From positions 14,613,322 to 14,677,321 of the forward strand of contig OX365955.1 in the NCBI GenBank assembly GCA_947247005.1: a DNA stretch of 64,000 bases, in the 5' to 3' direction. The translations under genes and the position numbers were made by a program. The notes beneath the pieces are model-generated. The model had not been told where the DNA came from and ran no database searches. It saw only the letters and a program-made list of their open reading frames with translations. Positions 1 to 12,104 of the stretch are shown here, piece after piece; the stretch's first letter is position 1; each line of letters starts with the position of its first letter. This DNA comes from Spisula solida. Lineage: Eukaryota > Mollusca > Bivalvia > Venerida > Mactridae.

Positions 1-28
1 TATGAGAAATGTATTTGTTTGATAAAAT

Positions 29-440
29 TTTGGGTAGGATTTGTTGCTGTGGTCTTGATTTGGGTAGGTAGGATTTGTTGCTGTGGTCTTGATTTGGGTA
101 TGATTTGTTGCTGGGTAGGATTTGTTGCTGTGGCCTTGACTTTGGGTATGATTTGTTGCTGTGGTCTTGACTTTGGGTAGGATTTGTTGCTATGGTCTTG
201 ACTTTGGGTAGGATTTGTTGCTATGGTCTTGACTTTGGGTAGGATTTGACATGTGTTGCTGTGGTCTTGACTTGGGGTAGGATTTGTTGCTGTGTTCTTG
301 ACTTTGGGTAGGATTTATTGCTGTGGCCTTGACTTTGGATAGGATTTGTTGCTGCAGCCTTGTATTTGTGTAGGATTTATTGCTGTGGCCTTGACTTCTG
401 GTAGGATTTGTTGCTGTGGCCTTGACTTTGGGTAGGATTC
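29..440. repeat. 31-bp minisatellite
   Basis: About 13 imperfect head-to-tail copies of a 31-bp unit whose core reads GGGTAGGATTTGTTGCTGTG followed by GTCTTGACTTT. Some copies are shortened or carry small insertions, for example near 110 and 250. The minus-strand open frame across it is a product of the repeat, not a gene. Confidence 0.95.
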
Positions 441-455
441 TTTTTGTTGCCAAAC

Positions 456-516
456 CAGGGACCTCTCATTCCCTAAGCGCGCGCCCTATTTCTAGGCCAC
501 CACTTCTCCGGGGTAT
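456..516 (-). mobile_element. degenerate tRNA-like SINE head
   Basis: On the minus strand TGGCCTAGAAATAGG resembles a polymerase III A box, and about 35 bases later GGTCCCTGGTTTGG resembles a weakened B box. The spacing fits a tRNA-derived SINE head, but the B box is poor and no body or tail was identified. It could be a chance match. Confidence 0.3.
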
Positions 517-570
517 CTGGAGTTAAGGATGTATTTGTCAAATGTTGCAGTTCTGATTTGCACTAAAAAG

Positions 571-1195
571 TTAATTGTGATCATCATTTTTTTGCTAGAT
601 AAAAGGAGTAATAAAAACTGTTGTAAGGCCAGAGTTCTTTGATTTTTCTTTACTCAGACCCTCCTGTCCTATTTTTTATCATTTTCAAAAAAGAAAAAAT
701 TGGAAATCTGAAATTGTAGCTAATTTATTATGTCAAATGTTTTGATGGTAATGATACTATACACCTTGTTTAATAATTTATTTCAATATTTTATTAATTA
801 ATGATAAGTTGGTATAGTGCTTGTTTTCTCATTCACCACTGTGCCACAGGTATCATCCAAAATAACTGACTGAAATTTATTTTTAAATAAAATGTAAATA
901 AATTTCAGTAGATTTTTAAAAAATCTTTATCAATGATACAGATATATGTGCACTGTATTTGTTTTAAGATAAGCTGTTAGAACTCACATTGTTGCTTTCA
1001 GTAATGGACCATCATTGACTACAGTCTACCATCAACAACCAGGTAGCTACATTTTGGGAGTTTTTATTTTTATTTTTTCCCTCCTGTGGACATTTTGCTA
1101 AAAAATGGCCGAGTAACAAAAAATTAAAAAACTCTGGCCTTAATTTTGATCATCAATTTTTTTGCTAGATTGAAGGAGTAATAAAAACCGTTGTA
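571..1195. mobile_element. inverted-repeat element flanked by 55-bp direct repeats
   Basis: AAGGCCAGAGTT at 625-636 is repeated as its reverse complement AACTCTGGCCTT at 1130-1141, with weaker inverted similarity extending inward to the CCTCCTGT motifs near 660 and 1080. Immediately outside lie two direct repeats of about 55 bp (571-625 and 1140-1195) that differ at only a few positions and share GGAGTAATAAAAAC. This may be a TIR element between long duplications, or a composite. No coding sequence was seen inside. Confidence 0.45.
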
Positions 1196-1519
1196 TTAAA
1201 TGGATGAATATATTGACTGGTCAATTTCTGATATATTTGGACATGCAGACATCCTTGGTGCTAATAATATAAGTGTTGTTCACAAGACCGGCATGATTAT
1301 TTGACACAGACTGACACTGAGTGAATGCTGCATGCAAGAGTATGCCACCACAAAGACAGATAATTTGTTGTTGTCTGGTTGCTTCCATATCTCTCCCCCA
1401 TGTTTCTTGATACATATTCTATATGTAAAATATTCTCTGATGTATTTAATCCAGTCATACTTCACCTATCATTAGTAGCCAATCAAATATGACTTGTTGA
1501 AACAGATGTAGTTAAAAAA
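1196..1519. other. no feature recognised
   Basis: AT-rich single-copy-looking sequence with only short chance open frames on the minus strand (about 60 codons). Confidence 0.5.
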
Positions 1520-1887
1520 CAGGGTGGCCACGGAGTCTGGAAAACAGGGAAAATGTCAAAAACAAATTCCCTGCAGGGAAAAATCAGGGAATTTCAAAAT
1601 TGGGCAAAAATCAGGAAATTTTACAAAAATTGGAGGTAAAAAATGTGTTGACTTTATTACAAACCGTGCTGTATTTCTTAAAACAGATTGTTAGCAACAT
1701 ATATTTATTACTCTATATAAGATAGGTATAAAGAATGAGTTTGATGGTGACATAATAGATATTATGGCAGGAATGACGCATATTTTCAGTTGTATCTTGA
1801 GTTGTGAACACCGCAAACAATGGAAAATCACCTTTCAGTTAGAGAAAAATCAGGGAATTTCTTTCTTCATTTTCTGTGGCCGCCCTG
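1520..1887. mobile_element. CAGGGTGGCCAC-ended TIR element, copy 1
   Basis: CAGGGTGGCCAC at 1520 is mirrored by GTGGCCGCCCTG ending at 1887, one mismatch in 12, giving a 368-bp element. A core containing ATAAGATAGGTA and GAACACCGC recurs at about 43640-43860, and the left end recurs at 63047. It has no coding capacity. A CAGGG terminus fits a hAT-type MITE, but I could not see a convincing 8-bp target duplication in the A-rich flanks. Confidence 0.6.
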
Positions 1888-2082
1888 AAAAATGTCCAAA
1901 TAGATTTATTACAGTGGTTCCATTTGACTGGAAGTAGGACTAAAGACAGGTGCCTGTTTAATTAATTTGACGATAAACAAGTTTGACTGTTTATCATACA
2001 AATATTAATATATAATATACTGACTGATTTTGCAGGTAGATTTGTGATTGTTTATATAAAACATAGACTGAAGATTAATGTT

Positions 2083-2153
2083 AAAAGAAGTTTAGCTGTA
2101 AAAGAAGTTTAGCTGTAAAAGAAGTTTAGCTGTAAAAGAAGTTAAGCTGTAAA
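2083..2153. repeat. 18-bp tandem repeat
   Basis: Four copies of AAGAAGTTTAGCTGTAAA; the last copy has TTAAGC in place of TTTAGC. Confidence 0.9.
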
Positions 2154-3054
2154 GTGTGTGGATTTATTTTAAGGCTGTATGGTTTGTTACCGGATAGAGA
2201 TGATAAAGAATAAAGATGTCCGAAGTCGACGACATACTAGCCTATACCTTTACCGTACATTATCAATTCTTACTTAAGGATTTGAAATTTATTGACAGGT
2301 ATAATCTGCATAAAGTTAAATCAATCAATATGTCTAGATTTTATACTTAGACTGGTAGTCGGTTTTTGAACATTATCGACGGACACCTTTCTGAAGTTTT
2401 ATGTTTAAAACTTAATTATAATAAAATTTTTTTTTATAAAAATTGAAATATAATATTATGTGTTTATTAATTTTTAATTGGCAGGTGATATGATTTTAGC
2501 AATAAAGATAGCCTTAATAAACAAGTTGTTCAACTCCCAGTAAGTGTTACTTGCTCATGAAATAAGATAATAAAAAATAAATATAACTTGTTCATGAGAT
2601 GGTTTTATTGTTATTCAGGCAATACTCAATTTATTACTTTTGCTGTGAATGAAGGTAGATTATTGTTGTAGAAGTATTTGTTTAATATATGACAAGGCGT
2701 CCATTGCATTATAAGCTAAGCACTTAATTAACCCAGTGCCTTTATTTTTGTTTAAAGTTGGTTTTCAGTAAACAAGTACCAGTACCACCATCATAAAAAT
2801 TGCGTAAAATATCCCTTTATCACAATTTGTAGCAATTAAAAGAATTTTAAAGATTTTAAATTTGAGTGTAAGTTTATGATTTCCGTAAGTGCTTCGATAA
2901 AACAGTTTCCAACTTGATTCAAACCCATTATATTCCATACTCGGGTGCATTACTCCAACAATTTTTGAATCAGCCTGCCTCAGCCTAGTATGTCTGTCAC
3001 CTAGATATTCTAGATTTAACTCCCTGTGACATTGGCTATAAAGTCAGTTGTCAT
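2154..3054. other. no feature recognised
   Basis: AT-rich sequence with no array, hairpin pair or plausible exon that I can support. Confidence 0.5.
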
Positions 3055-3150
3055 CCACATGTGGAGAAGTTGTCAGTTGCTTGTGGAAGAACAGGTTTAC
3101 TTACCGGTAGTACAAGGCTTGTGCATCAATTATAATATCAGAAACCAGGT
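3055..3150 (+). mobile_element. SINE-2 body fragment
   Basis: It contains CCACATGTGGAGAAGTTG followed by TTGTGGAAGA, the same block as in the better copies at 31375 and 32285. The tRNA-like head is missing here, so this is a 5'-truncated or decayed copy. Confidence 0.5.
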
Positions 3151-3394
3151 TCGATCAAATGTCATCAAGCTGCTGAATATGACTGGGGGGAAAACCTAAA
3201 AATGCCAAAAATATCTTGATTCAACCTCTATAAAGGTGCAGAACTTTTTAATATTTTGATTGAACCCCTAATATAATTTTTTGTCTCATGATACAGGAGG
3301 TATATCTTCCCTGTGTTCCCAATCTCGGAATTATCACAGTTGCAGTTTTTATTTCTCAACAGATATGATAATATACTGGTTATTGTGAAATTAT

Positions 3395-3590
3395 TACTTT
3401 TCGTGGAAGTTGAAATATCTTTGATTTCGTTGTAAAACTTGATCGCAAAATCTTTTTTGAACTCCATTTATCGAACTCTGAAATACATGATTTTAAAAAA
3501 AAAATTAGACCCCACGAAAGTGAATTTTTTTCAAAATCCATGAAATTTAATACAAACGAAAATGTGTGATTTTACATTACATTATTTTGC
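3395..3590 (-). mobile_element. pogo-like MITE family G, minus copy
   Basis: Read on the minus strand this matches the element at 48472-48678 over most of its length: matching blocks include GATTTCGTTG, TTAAA/TAAAACT, CCCCAC and TCAAAATCCA. It ends in GTGATTTTACATTAC here, against GTGATTTTACTGTA on the minus strand of the other copy. TACAGTAAAATCAC-type ends are usual for Tc1/mariner/pogo-derived MITEs. Non-coding. Confidence 0.6.
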
Positions 3591-5197
3591 CTGGTGTTGA
3601 AAACTCCCATAGTGCTGTTGTTGTTATGTGGTGGTGTATTTACTCTGTTGTTTCTTGGTGGTGTATTACTCTGTTGTTTCTGGAGTGAGTTAAACTCTCT
3701 CCACTGTGATTTACCGTTCCATGATAAGATGATGTCATCCGCTGCGCCCTGCTTTCTGCATGAAATATGTAGGTTTTGTAGACTGTGAAGTTAGAAGCTC
3801 TTACTGGTATGCACAATCAGAACTTGCAATTTGGCAACAGTTGTAAAGTTATAATAATTCATTTGGCACTGAAGAAGCTGTCATGTTCACAGAATGTAAA
3901 GTGGAGAAAACTAAGATTTGTGTAATGTAACTATCATAATAATATATTATATATAAACTATGTATCAAAGGTGACATGTGTTTCATAAAACAATGTAGTA
4001 GAAATTCATATAGAATATGTTTATATTGCCAAAATTATGGAACAGAAATAAAAGCACAATAAAAATAAGGGGTTTCACTTAAGGATCTCATAGTTCATTT
4101 TGTTAAAATTTTCTACCTGATTTAACTGTTTTATTGTAGCTACAATATACCGGTACTCGGTATAAAACTACCCCTCATTCAGAAAACTAGGGGTAAAAAA
4201 TGCAGCTATTTTGGAAATTTGTGACAGTTTATACTTTAGATTATCTAATAATAGATAATTATAACAATTTTGATTCTTATCTGTATACACACCATGCATG
4301 GATCCAGAATTTTTTTCTCAGGGAGAGGTGTCCAGCCAGCAGTTTTGTCTCAGCAAGGGCTCCTGTCAGCTATTTTCATAGAAGGGGTCCCATCAGCTAT
4401 TTTTCGTAAAGGGTTGTCCTGACTGGTTAACGATGTTGTGTATATAAATAATTATATAAAATACCCACAATTTTGCCAAAATTTCAGGTCTGGATGCATG
4501 GATTCTTCTTATTTTTAGGAATTATTTAATTTTCGTGTATTCATGATTGTTGTAATTATCTTTCTCAATCTTTTTCTCAGTTACTGTAAATTAAATTTAT
4601 TTACAAATGTGTTTAGTGTTTTCACTATTTGTTTTGTAAATATCATCAATTCGATCATTATGTGTGGCACGATAACCCAACATGAAAAATTATTTGGCCT
4701 TAAAACCTCAGTATACATTTATAAGAATTTTTTTACAGTGCGGCACATTTTCATTCACAGTTTTTACCCAGAATACAGAACTTATAGTTGGTAGATTTAA
4801 TTATATTTATGGGTTAGGGAAGAGAGGGAAAATTTTCACAGAGTCATTGAGTTCTGATGGTGTAAAATAATGTTGGAAAAAATGAATGTCTTTGTTTAAT
4901 TATTCCCAGAATATCGTCATGAATATCGTCTCATATTTATATGTTTATTACACTTTTTCTTTGTGTATTATTTCCTGTAGAAATTTTCGGAATCTTGTTA
5001 AAAGCCTCGTCTGTAGACACATCTGTTTGTAGTACATATAGACTGGCTGTCAGATGATGAAATATTTTAATCTTTACAAGTATCGTATTGCATCTTGACG
5101 ACTTTCTCTTGTTTCTAGTTTTAATTAAGTCTGTGATCTCTATTAGTTACGTAAATTTTCACTTAAAGTCTTATTTTATTTGTTATGACTTCATTTT
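3591..5197. other. mostly unassigned; one short duplication
   Basis: The only structure I see is a 27-bp near-duplicate (GGTGGTGTATTTACTCTG then TTGTTTCTT) at about 3629-3681. The short plus-strand open frames at 3594, 4200 and 4543 have no recognisable motif. Confidence 0.5.
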
Positions 5198-5350
5198 AGC
5201 CCACCTGATCGCAGGGTGATTACCCTGAACCTGCACATCCACCTGTCTGACAGCCACAATTCATTCAAACAACATCTCCAAAACCAACCGCTTTGCTAAT
5301 TTTCACTAAACTCTACAAGAAACACTGTGGTACATGTAGTGCCACTGTTT
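5198..5350 (+). mobile_element. hairpin element family F, 5' part
   Basis: It begins after CATTTTA with an imperfect hairpin made of CCCACCTGATCGCAGGGTG, then CACCTGTCTGAC. This recalls the 5' organisation of families A-D (T-tract, hairpin, TGTCYG block). No TCTTGTT 3' end was found, so the copy appears truncated or decayed. Confidence 0.4.
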
Positions 5351-5394
5351 TGTATATGACACTTTTTGGGGACAGGTTAAGGTAATGCAGAGGA

Positions 5395-5822
5395 CCAGAA
5401 ATATACATTTGTTACAATGTTACTTGTCATTTGCCACTGCATGCATGAACCTATAAGGGACCGGAAAAATAAATTTATTTCATATTATGGTATTGTCTCG
5501 ATGAACTTGCAGGGGACAGGGAACATAAATTTTTTGTGGTAATGCCTGTACAAACTTTTGGGGGGGGGGGGGGGCAGGAAATATACATTTATTGTTGTAT
5601 TGCCTCTACAAACGTTTTTTTTTGGGGTGGGGGCAGTTAAAAACATACAGTTATTGTGGAATTGCCTGTACAAACTTTGGGGGGGGGGGGCAGGAAACAC
5701 TAATTTATTATGGTAATGCTGCTATGAACTGTTTTGGGGGACAGGAAACATACAGTTATTGATGTTAGATGATAATTAACTTGCGGCAAGATTTGGGGGA
5801 CAGGAAACATACAGTTATTACA
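5395..5822. repeat. G-rich ~64-bp degenerate tandem repeat
   Basis: About six diverged units, each containing a G-run, then CAGGAAACATACAGTTATTG and GTAATGCCTGTACAAACTTT. G-runs reach 15 (5560-5574) and 12 (5679-5690), so slippage and assembly error are likely here. Confidence 0.85.
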
Positions 5823-6373
5823 GTAAATCGTATAATGCTATAAATTAATGTATGTACTGTAACAGCTTCTACCACATTAGTGAGGATAGGCATTAAACTA
5901 GTGGTGAATGGTTGGATGATTTTATGTATTGTCAATAAAGAATATTCATACTGTATATTAATGATGCTTTAATTGTAAAATGTCAACCAGTGCTTATATC
6001 GATGGAGTCAGATTATTCATCTATATTCATTACACCATGCTTTCTTACAAGTTACACAAAAGAGACCGATTCCTTGACCTAGCTCTCGAAATATAGAGCA
6101 TTAAGCAGTAGTTTTCGGATATTGACTTTGTTTGCTGCAGTTATGTAGAAGTTTATATGATTACATTTGTATTATAAGAAGATCAACATAAATGCTGGTA
6201 AAATCTGTCATATTTGTTCACATTAAAGACTTGTGATGAGGACTACGGAGAGAGGTTCCCATGGGTACAAATTGATACTTATCCGTAATATTAATAAAAT
6301 CCTGTATGTTGAAAATTGAAAATGTGTGGTTATATTTTCGTAAGGGGTATGGTGGTGTTTTAACTTTAAGTTG
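5823..6373. other. no feature recognised
   Basis: AT-rich sequence without identifiable repeats or exons. Confidence 0.5.
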
Positions 6374-6475
6374 ATGTTTGTTTGTTTGTTTGTTTGTTTG
6401 TTTGTTTGTTTGTTTGTTTGTTTGTTTGTTTGTTTGTTTGCCTTTGCCTTTGCCTTTGCCTTTGCCTTTGCCTTG
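6374..6475. repeat. compound microsatellite (TTTG)n then (CCTTTG)n
   Basis: About 17 TTTG units (6374-6440) pass directly into five or six CCTTTG units (6441-6475). A further (TA)n(TG)n pair follows at about 6482-6527. The open frames crossing it on both strands result from the simple repeat. Confidence 0.97.
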
Positions 6476-6818
6476 AGACTGTATATATATGTGTGGACTT
6501 TAGACTGTTGTATATATATATGTGTGTGGTCATTCATACTTCCCCTGCCAGATTGGCCAATGACGTGGCGAGTTATCACATGTTGTCCTTCGTACTTTTA
6601 AAAGAAAAAAAATCATGAATCTGTTTCTAACATGAAAGTTTGCACTTTGTGTTGGTTCTTAACCGAAAATACTGTTAGAAAAAAAGAACAGAAAAAAACC
6701 CTGAGCAGTCTGTGCTGATAATGAGCCTATGTACAGCCTGTGTATTCACTGTATCCTGTTTTATTACCAAATGCTTTCAGAATAATCACAATATTCACTC
6801 TACCAGTTTCTCTTTCAG

Positions 6819-7024
6819 ATTGCTGAGTCATCCTCTAACACTGGACGTTAAACAGCCAACTCTGCATTTTGAACAAAAAAAGGAAGCACTATCAAGCAAT
6901 CAATTCCGACCCCAGTGTTACATTCTCTCTGATTTGAAATAAAAAAAGGATATTTTGTTTTGGCTGTGAACTTGAAGATATGCCTGAACTACTGCAAGAC
7001 AAGAATGATGCTTTAATAACCTAG
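6819..7024 (+). other. candidate exon (splice signals only)
   Basis: A good acceptor (pyrimidine-rich tract ending TTTCTCTTTCAG at 6818) and a strong donor (CTAG followed by GTAAGA at 7025) bound 206 bp. All reading frames contain stops. One frame stays open into the segment and stops at TAA near 6940. A separate 14-codon frame begins at ATG 6980 and stops exactly at the exon edge. If real, this would be a non-coding or UTR exon. Splice signals alone are weak evidence. Confidence 0.25.
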
Positions 7025-7042
7025 GTAAGAATATACATCAAA

Positions 7043-7326
7043 ACAAGGGCCTCAACTCTTTGACCTAGCTTGTATGAACCACAGGCCCCAACCCTCTGAC
7101 CTTGTATTAACCAAGGGTCCTTATTCTTGAACATATATCACTCTCTGACCATAATTATATTAAACTATCAAGGGGCCAACCTTTTTACCATAATTATATC
7201 ACAACAAGAGACCTAACTCTTTCACCTTGTTTTAACCAAGGGAACTAACTATTGTACTGCTTATAAAAACAAGGGCCCTGACTCTTTGCCATATGTCAAA
7301 TATAAGGTCCCTACCTCTTTGACCAC
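7043..7326. repeat. degenerate ~45-bp tandem repeat
   Basis: Six or so decayed units sharing AACAAGGGCC, an AACTCTTTGACC block and a TTAACCAAGG block. Spacing is irregular, which suggests an old array. Confidence 0.65.
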
Positions 7327-7330
7327 AGCG

Positions 7331-7997
7331 TTATAGTACTAATAAGTTGATATTAAATCAGATGAAAATTCATTGACTTTAGATTTTGATTTGGGTGATA
7401 TTTATTATTAAAAATTCTAAAAATTCAAATTTCCATAAAAATTGCATTTGCTAAAATGCTGAAAATAAAATGAAGACGACAAAACCAATTATGCTGTATA
7501 TCGTCCCATCTTGAAGTTAGAAGGTTCTGGCTGATCTATATGTAACCTCGGCGATTCAATGTTGCAGATGAATATATTTACATAACACTAACTATAAAGT
7601 TAACATCACATTATATCATATTTTAATTAACCCGGTGTAGAAATATGTGACATAAATTTACAAAATTCAATGCATTACATTTTGTTTGAAATTGTACTTC
7701 AATAATTCACTGACACCAGGGCTGTATCCAGAAACATGAAAGCATGAAGGGTATAATTTTTACTTTTTAGGGTATGTTTTGATAGTTTCTTTCCTTCAAA
7801 ACATATTTATTTCTAAATTTGCAGTGAAGGACTTGCCTTGCTGTGCCTTGGCATGGCTACTGGCCTGAATACAAAATGTACTCTTCAGGCTGTTTGAAAA
7901 TACTACTGGTCCAATTGCAATAAAAATTAACAGATTATTTGTTATATGAATAAATTAACCAACTTTTGGACCTAAGAGTGATAAGGATTGTTAAAAG
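7331..7997. other. no feature recognised
   Basis: Unassigned AT-rich sequence. Confidence 0.5.
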
Positions 7998-8216
7998 ACC
8001 TTGACTACGTATCTAAGGGTTGATTCCTGGTTAAGTGATATAGGGCTACAATGGTTCTTGTTTCATGCAAACCTTGACTATCTAAGAGTCGGTCTTGGTT
8101 AAGTGATATAGGGCTACAATGGTTCTTGTTTCATGCAAACCTTGACTATCTATCTAAGAGTCGGGTCTTGGTTAAGTGATATAGGACTACAATAGTTCTT
8201 GTTTCACGCAAAACCA
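7998..8216. repeat. ~72-bp tandem repeat, 3 copies
   Basis: Three copies contain CCTTGACTA, AAGAGTCGG, TTGGTTAAGTGATATAGG and CTACAATGGTTCTTGTTTC. The first is the most diverged. Confidence 0.92.
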
Positions 8217-11135
8217 TGTCACATAATGTGGAACCACAGATTAAAATGCTGCAGATTCTAGTAAAAAAAGTAATGGTTAAACCTGAATGTATTAAAAGTT
8301 TAGACAGAAGTTTGAATCGGCTTGAAATATGATAAAGAACTTTTTGATGGGACTGTGATGTCATGGGTCCGCCCACCCCCTCCCACCTGATGGAAAACAG
8401 TTTAAGTTTTTCTTCAGATCTTGAGTGCAGATGTTCATTGAATCAACTTCTCTTCCTTTTCATATACCTTTCTGTCGATATTTTTATATTGTTTAACTGA
8501 AGTGTGTTTTTTGGATCTTAATTCTGTAATCCTGAATTATTGTCATGTACTGCATTCAAGAGGAGGTTACTGACTGACAGATTATGCAGCATTAATTCTT
8601 TGTTTATTGTATCAGATCATAACAAGATTGTGGTCAGGATACTTGTGACATATTATCGGCTTCGGTTGGGTCTGAGGACTAGTGGAGTCTGTTTTTGGTA
8701 ACATGCGGGACAAAATTAATGTTAAGGATATATCGGAATACTGGACATCCCACATGTTGGATAAATTCCCAATACGTTGTTCATTTGTGTTACCTAATCT
8801 ATACAGTCGCTCGTGCCCTGAGTCTTGGTCTATTAGTAGTAGTTCAAGTTGGACAATCCTGGTCCCATTTGACAATCCTGGTCCCATGGAGTTTGGAGGT
8901 TGATCCTACTTAATTGTACTTAAGTTATTGGAGTGGTAAGCCATACTAGTATTGTTCATTTGGTTGCAATACAAAGGTTGTGATTCCAGGAGGTGTTGCT
9001 AGAATAATGGGACTGGGTATATTGGTGTGACTTTGAAACCTTAAAAATTAAATTTCGAAAATTATGTTTTCTATGACCTGGACCGTGAACATGTCATATC
9101 ACACTGAGTGGAGTGGAAGAGTGAGGTTTAAGTCTTCAAGTGTAACGCATTATTGGCGGTAGTGAAATTACTGCCGTCATAGAATATCTTTAAATTTACT
9201 TAACATTTACAGATTTCTGTTTATGTCTGTTATGTAAGGAAAAGCCTACTTAATTTTGAAATATTAAAGATAAGTTTAAAAATTCACATTTTTTTCTCAT
9301 AAGTGTTTCATTGACCTTGTTTAACTTCATAAAGTTTATCATATTACATTACTTGTTGATAAATGATCCATTCTGCAATGGTGTTGATAAAAATTTGAGA
9401 GAAAGTGGTTTCTTTGTAAACTGAAAGTGATGGCTGATGAAATAACTGTCTCACCTGTGGTATATTGTTATAGAATAGAATAGAGTTATATCCAAGGTGA
9501 TGTCGGTTGAATTTAGTGTTTTTGTCTGTTTTGAAGAATACGAAAATGTAAGGGATACCGTTCTCTATTAAAGATATATCTGTTTCCTCATAAGACTATC
9601 TTAACAATTTCCATAGCAACCACGTTTGTTATAAAAGGGGTTCAACCCTTTGCCGTTGTGCTGTTATTGTTTACTTTGTTTATTGTTAAAAATTTCAATG
9701 AAGTAATTTGGGGATAAAAAAAATTGTCGCTGGCTGTGATGGGTTATTTCTGACACATTTTGCAAATTCTGAACAAAGATGGCCCCTGATGTGGCATTCT
9801 ATTGTGAAAGGGGCTGTTTCTTTGATGTCGGAACTGTGAGTGACACAAAAGAAAAAAAAGTCTGACGCTTTATCAGCTGTGATTTCTGACAGCCATTTGT
9901 GTCTACATTTTGAAGAATAGTTTGATTCATCTCAAAAAGCTAATATGTAATAAGATATTTTTGTATGTATTTCACATTGGCCTTTGCCTAACTTTGGAGT
10001 CACTTTCCAACCGACTGTATATAAGTATAGCCAATGTGACTCTTCGACATAATCTTTCAACAGTCAAAAGTTGTACTAAAATATTTGTCCAATTTAAAGA
10101 GTCAAAAAGCACTTTCAAGAGCCAAATGAATGGCTCGAATTACTGCGAAAATGGCAAGTTTTACTGCGAAAATGGCAAGTTTCACTTACAATAAGTCTCA
10201 TGTACTCGTATTTCAAGAAGTAATTCTGTGCGATACAAATTCCTGAAATCATGCTCTGAGATTTCCTAACAAATTCTAAATTTATCCTAGAAAAATACGA
10301 AATGTAGTTGTGGACTTCATGCAGAGTCGCCTGATGAGGGAATAAAAAAGCTCGGATGTTTTTAAGCTTGGCAATTATCTCGCAGTGTTAATCCTTAACA
10401 TTAATGAAATTAATATCTTAATTATCGTCAATCCAAAGCGGTAATTCGACACTTGACAATGAATTGACTTTCAGTGAAGGACAATGTATACACAGTGATG
10501 GACTGAATTGTATTAAACCCCACTGTGGTAGAGATATCTCATGATGACTCATGTACTCCACGCTGCATATCATACATTCTTTAAATAATACATCTTTTGC
10601 TTCGGATAAATATTGCATTTTAAAATCAATATAAACTAACTAAGTGAGTGTGTCTACTGGTCTGCCCATTTTTCGTTTGTTCTCGCAGCCTTGCCTAACC
10701 GCTTTTAAAAGCGTATTACACGTTATATTTGTCACTATTATTTTGATGCCTGGTGTTAAAGTTGATTTAATAATTGAGTTTTAAGTTTTCAATGATATCT
10801 TAGATGAATGAGTAATATGTTATAGAATGTTACTCTGATTATCACCATGTAATCATGACTTGGGTGTATTTTGAATTGTTATCTGTATATTTGTAATGAA
10901 CCATGAAGTATGTATAGAATATGTCTGCTGTTTGCTGGCTGGCTTGGTTGCTGTGGTAATTTTGGGCTTTCAAAGAATTGCTTGCATTTGTGTCAGTATC
11001 AAGTTTGAGACCTAAATGGAGCTTAATTGCTTAGTTGTATGGACTGGTTGCTATGGGGACAGTGGTGTTTTTTTGGCAATTATATAGCTCTTTTCCTTGG
11101 CTACTGTTCCCAATTGAAAATACTACCTTTTTTGC
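8217..11135. other. unassigned; 22-bp duplication at 10140-10187
   Basis: No array, transposon end or recognisable exon over almost 3 kb, apart from two tandem copies of TACTGCGAAAATGGCAAGTT at 10140-10187. Short open frames here (up to 94 codons at 9910 on the plus strand) show no known motif. Confidence 0.5.
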
Positions 11136-11149
11136 CCAGATGTTGTGGC

Positions 11150-11429
11150 ACAAGCGAGGTTTGGGTGCTAGCGAGGTTGTGTGTCAAGCAATTTGGGTGC
11201 TAGCGAGGTTGTGGGTCAAGCAATTTGGGTGCTAGCGAGGTTGTGGGTCAAGCAATTTGGGTGCTATTGAGGTTGTGGGTCAAGCAATTTGGGTGCTAGC
11301 GAGGTTGTGGGTCAAGCAATTTGGGTGCTAGCGAGGTGGGTCAAGCAATTTGGGTGCTAGCGAGGTTTTGAGTCAAGCAATTTGGGTGCTAGCGAGGTTG
11401 TGGGTCAAGCAATTTGGGTGCAAGCCAAT
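11150..11429. repeat. 32-bp minisatellite, left part
   Basis: About nine copies of a 32-bp unit with core GCTAGCGAGGTTGTGGGTCA then AGCAATTTGGGT. Diverged relatives continue at 11596-11807, beyond the inserted MITE. Confidence 0.95.
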
Positions 11430-11582
11430 CAGGCCTAGACACTAACTATTTTGGCCACTTGTCCTACAAGGCAATAGCGCCAAATTTGTAAATAGGACAG
11501 TTACTGGTCCTCAAGAATTTTCACTGGTCCTTCTGGATTTTCACTGGTCTCACCAGCAGACAAGTGTTAGTGTGGAGCCCTG
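11430..11582. mobile_element. hAT-like MITE (CAGGCCTAGACAC), copy 1
   Basis: A 153-bp element with ends CAGGCCTAGACACTAAC and GTTAGTGTGGAGCCCTG, which are imperfect inverted repeats. Internal TGGTCC/GGACCA-type motifs give further self-complementarity. The copy at 27946-28100 is about 90% identical by eye. It lies between the two parts of a tandem array. CAGGG-type ends are usual for hAT-derived MITEs. Non-coding. Confidence 0.8.
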
Positions 11583-11595
11583 CAAATGGATGTTT

Positions 11596-11807
11596 AGATG
11601 CAAGCGAGGTTTGGCCGCAAGGAGATGGTTACTAAAGAGGGGTTTGTGTACATGTGAGGTTGTGACTTAAGCGACAGTTGGACGCAAGTGAGGTTGTGGT
11701 GGCTCAAGCAAGTTTGGTTGCAAGGGAAGTTGTTACTTAATCGAGGTTTTGGCACAAGCAAGGTTTGGGGGCAAGCAAGGTTTGGGCGCAAGCAAGATTG
11801 TGGCTCA
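11596..11807. repeat. 32-bp minisatellite, diverged right part
   Basis: Degenerate units built on GCAAGCGAGGTTTGG and TGGCTCAAGCAAG, resembling the array to the left. The MITE at 11430 separates the two. Confidence 0.75.
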
Positions 11808-12104
11808 AGTGATGGCCATTCTGTACAGGCTGTTCAGTATATTCACTTAAACGTTTCAGAATTTCTAAGTGCCTGTTGAATTCAATGTCAAATGAGATGT
11901 GTATGTTTTCATAGTACTGGTTTAGATTTACTGAATTGCTTGGCTATATGATATTATTTGCTGATATGTGATATTATGTTAGAATACAAGTGTGATGTAT
12001 ATATAGCATGTTTAACACATGATTATTATATCTCTCTATAATTATGTTGTAATTATTTACTGTATATTATATTTATCATGCCATATTTATATAACTTCAC
12101 TCTG

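Noticed and set aside
9910..10194. 94-codon plus-strand frame
   Set aside because: AT-rich, ends in a 22-bp duplication, no domain or signal peptide; consistent with chance.
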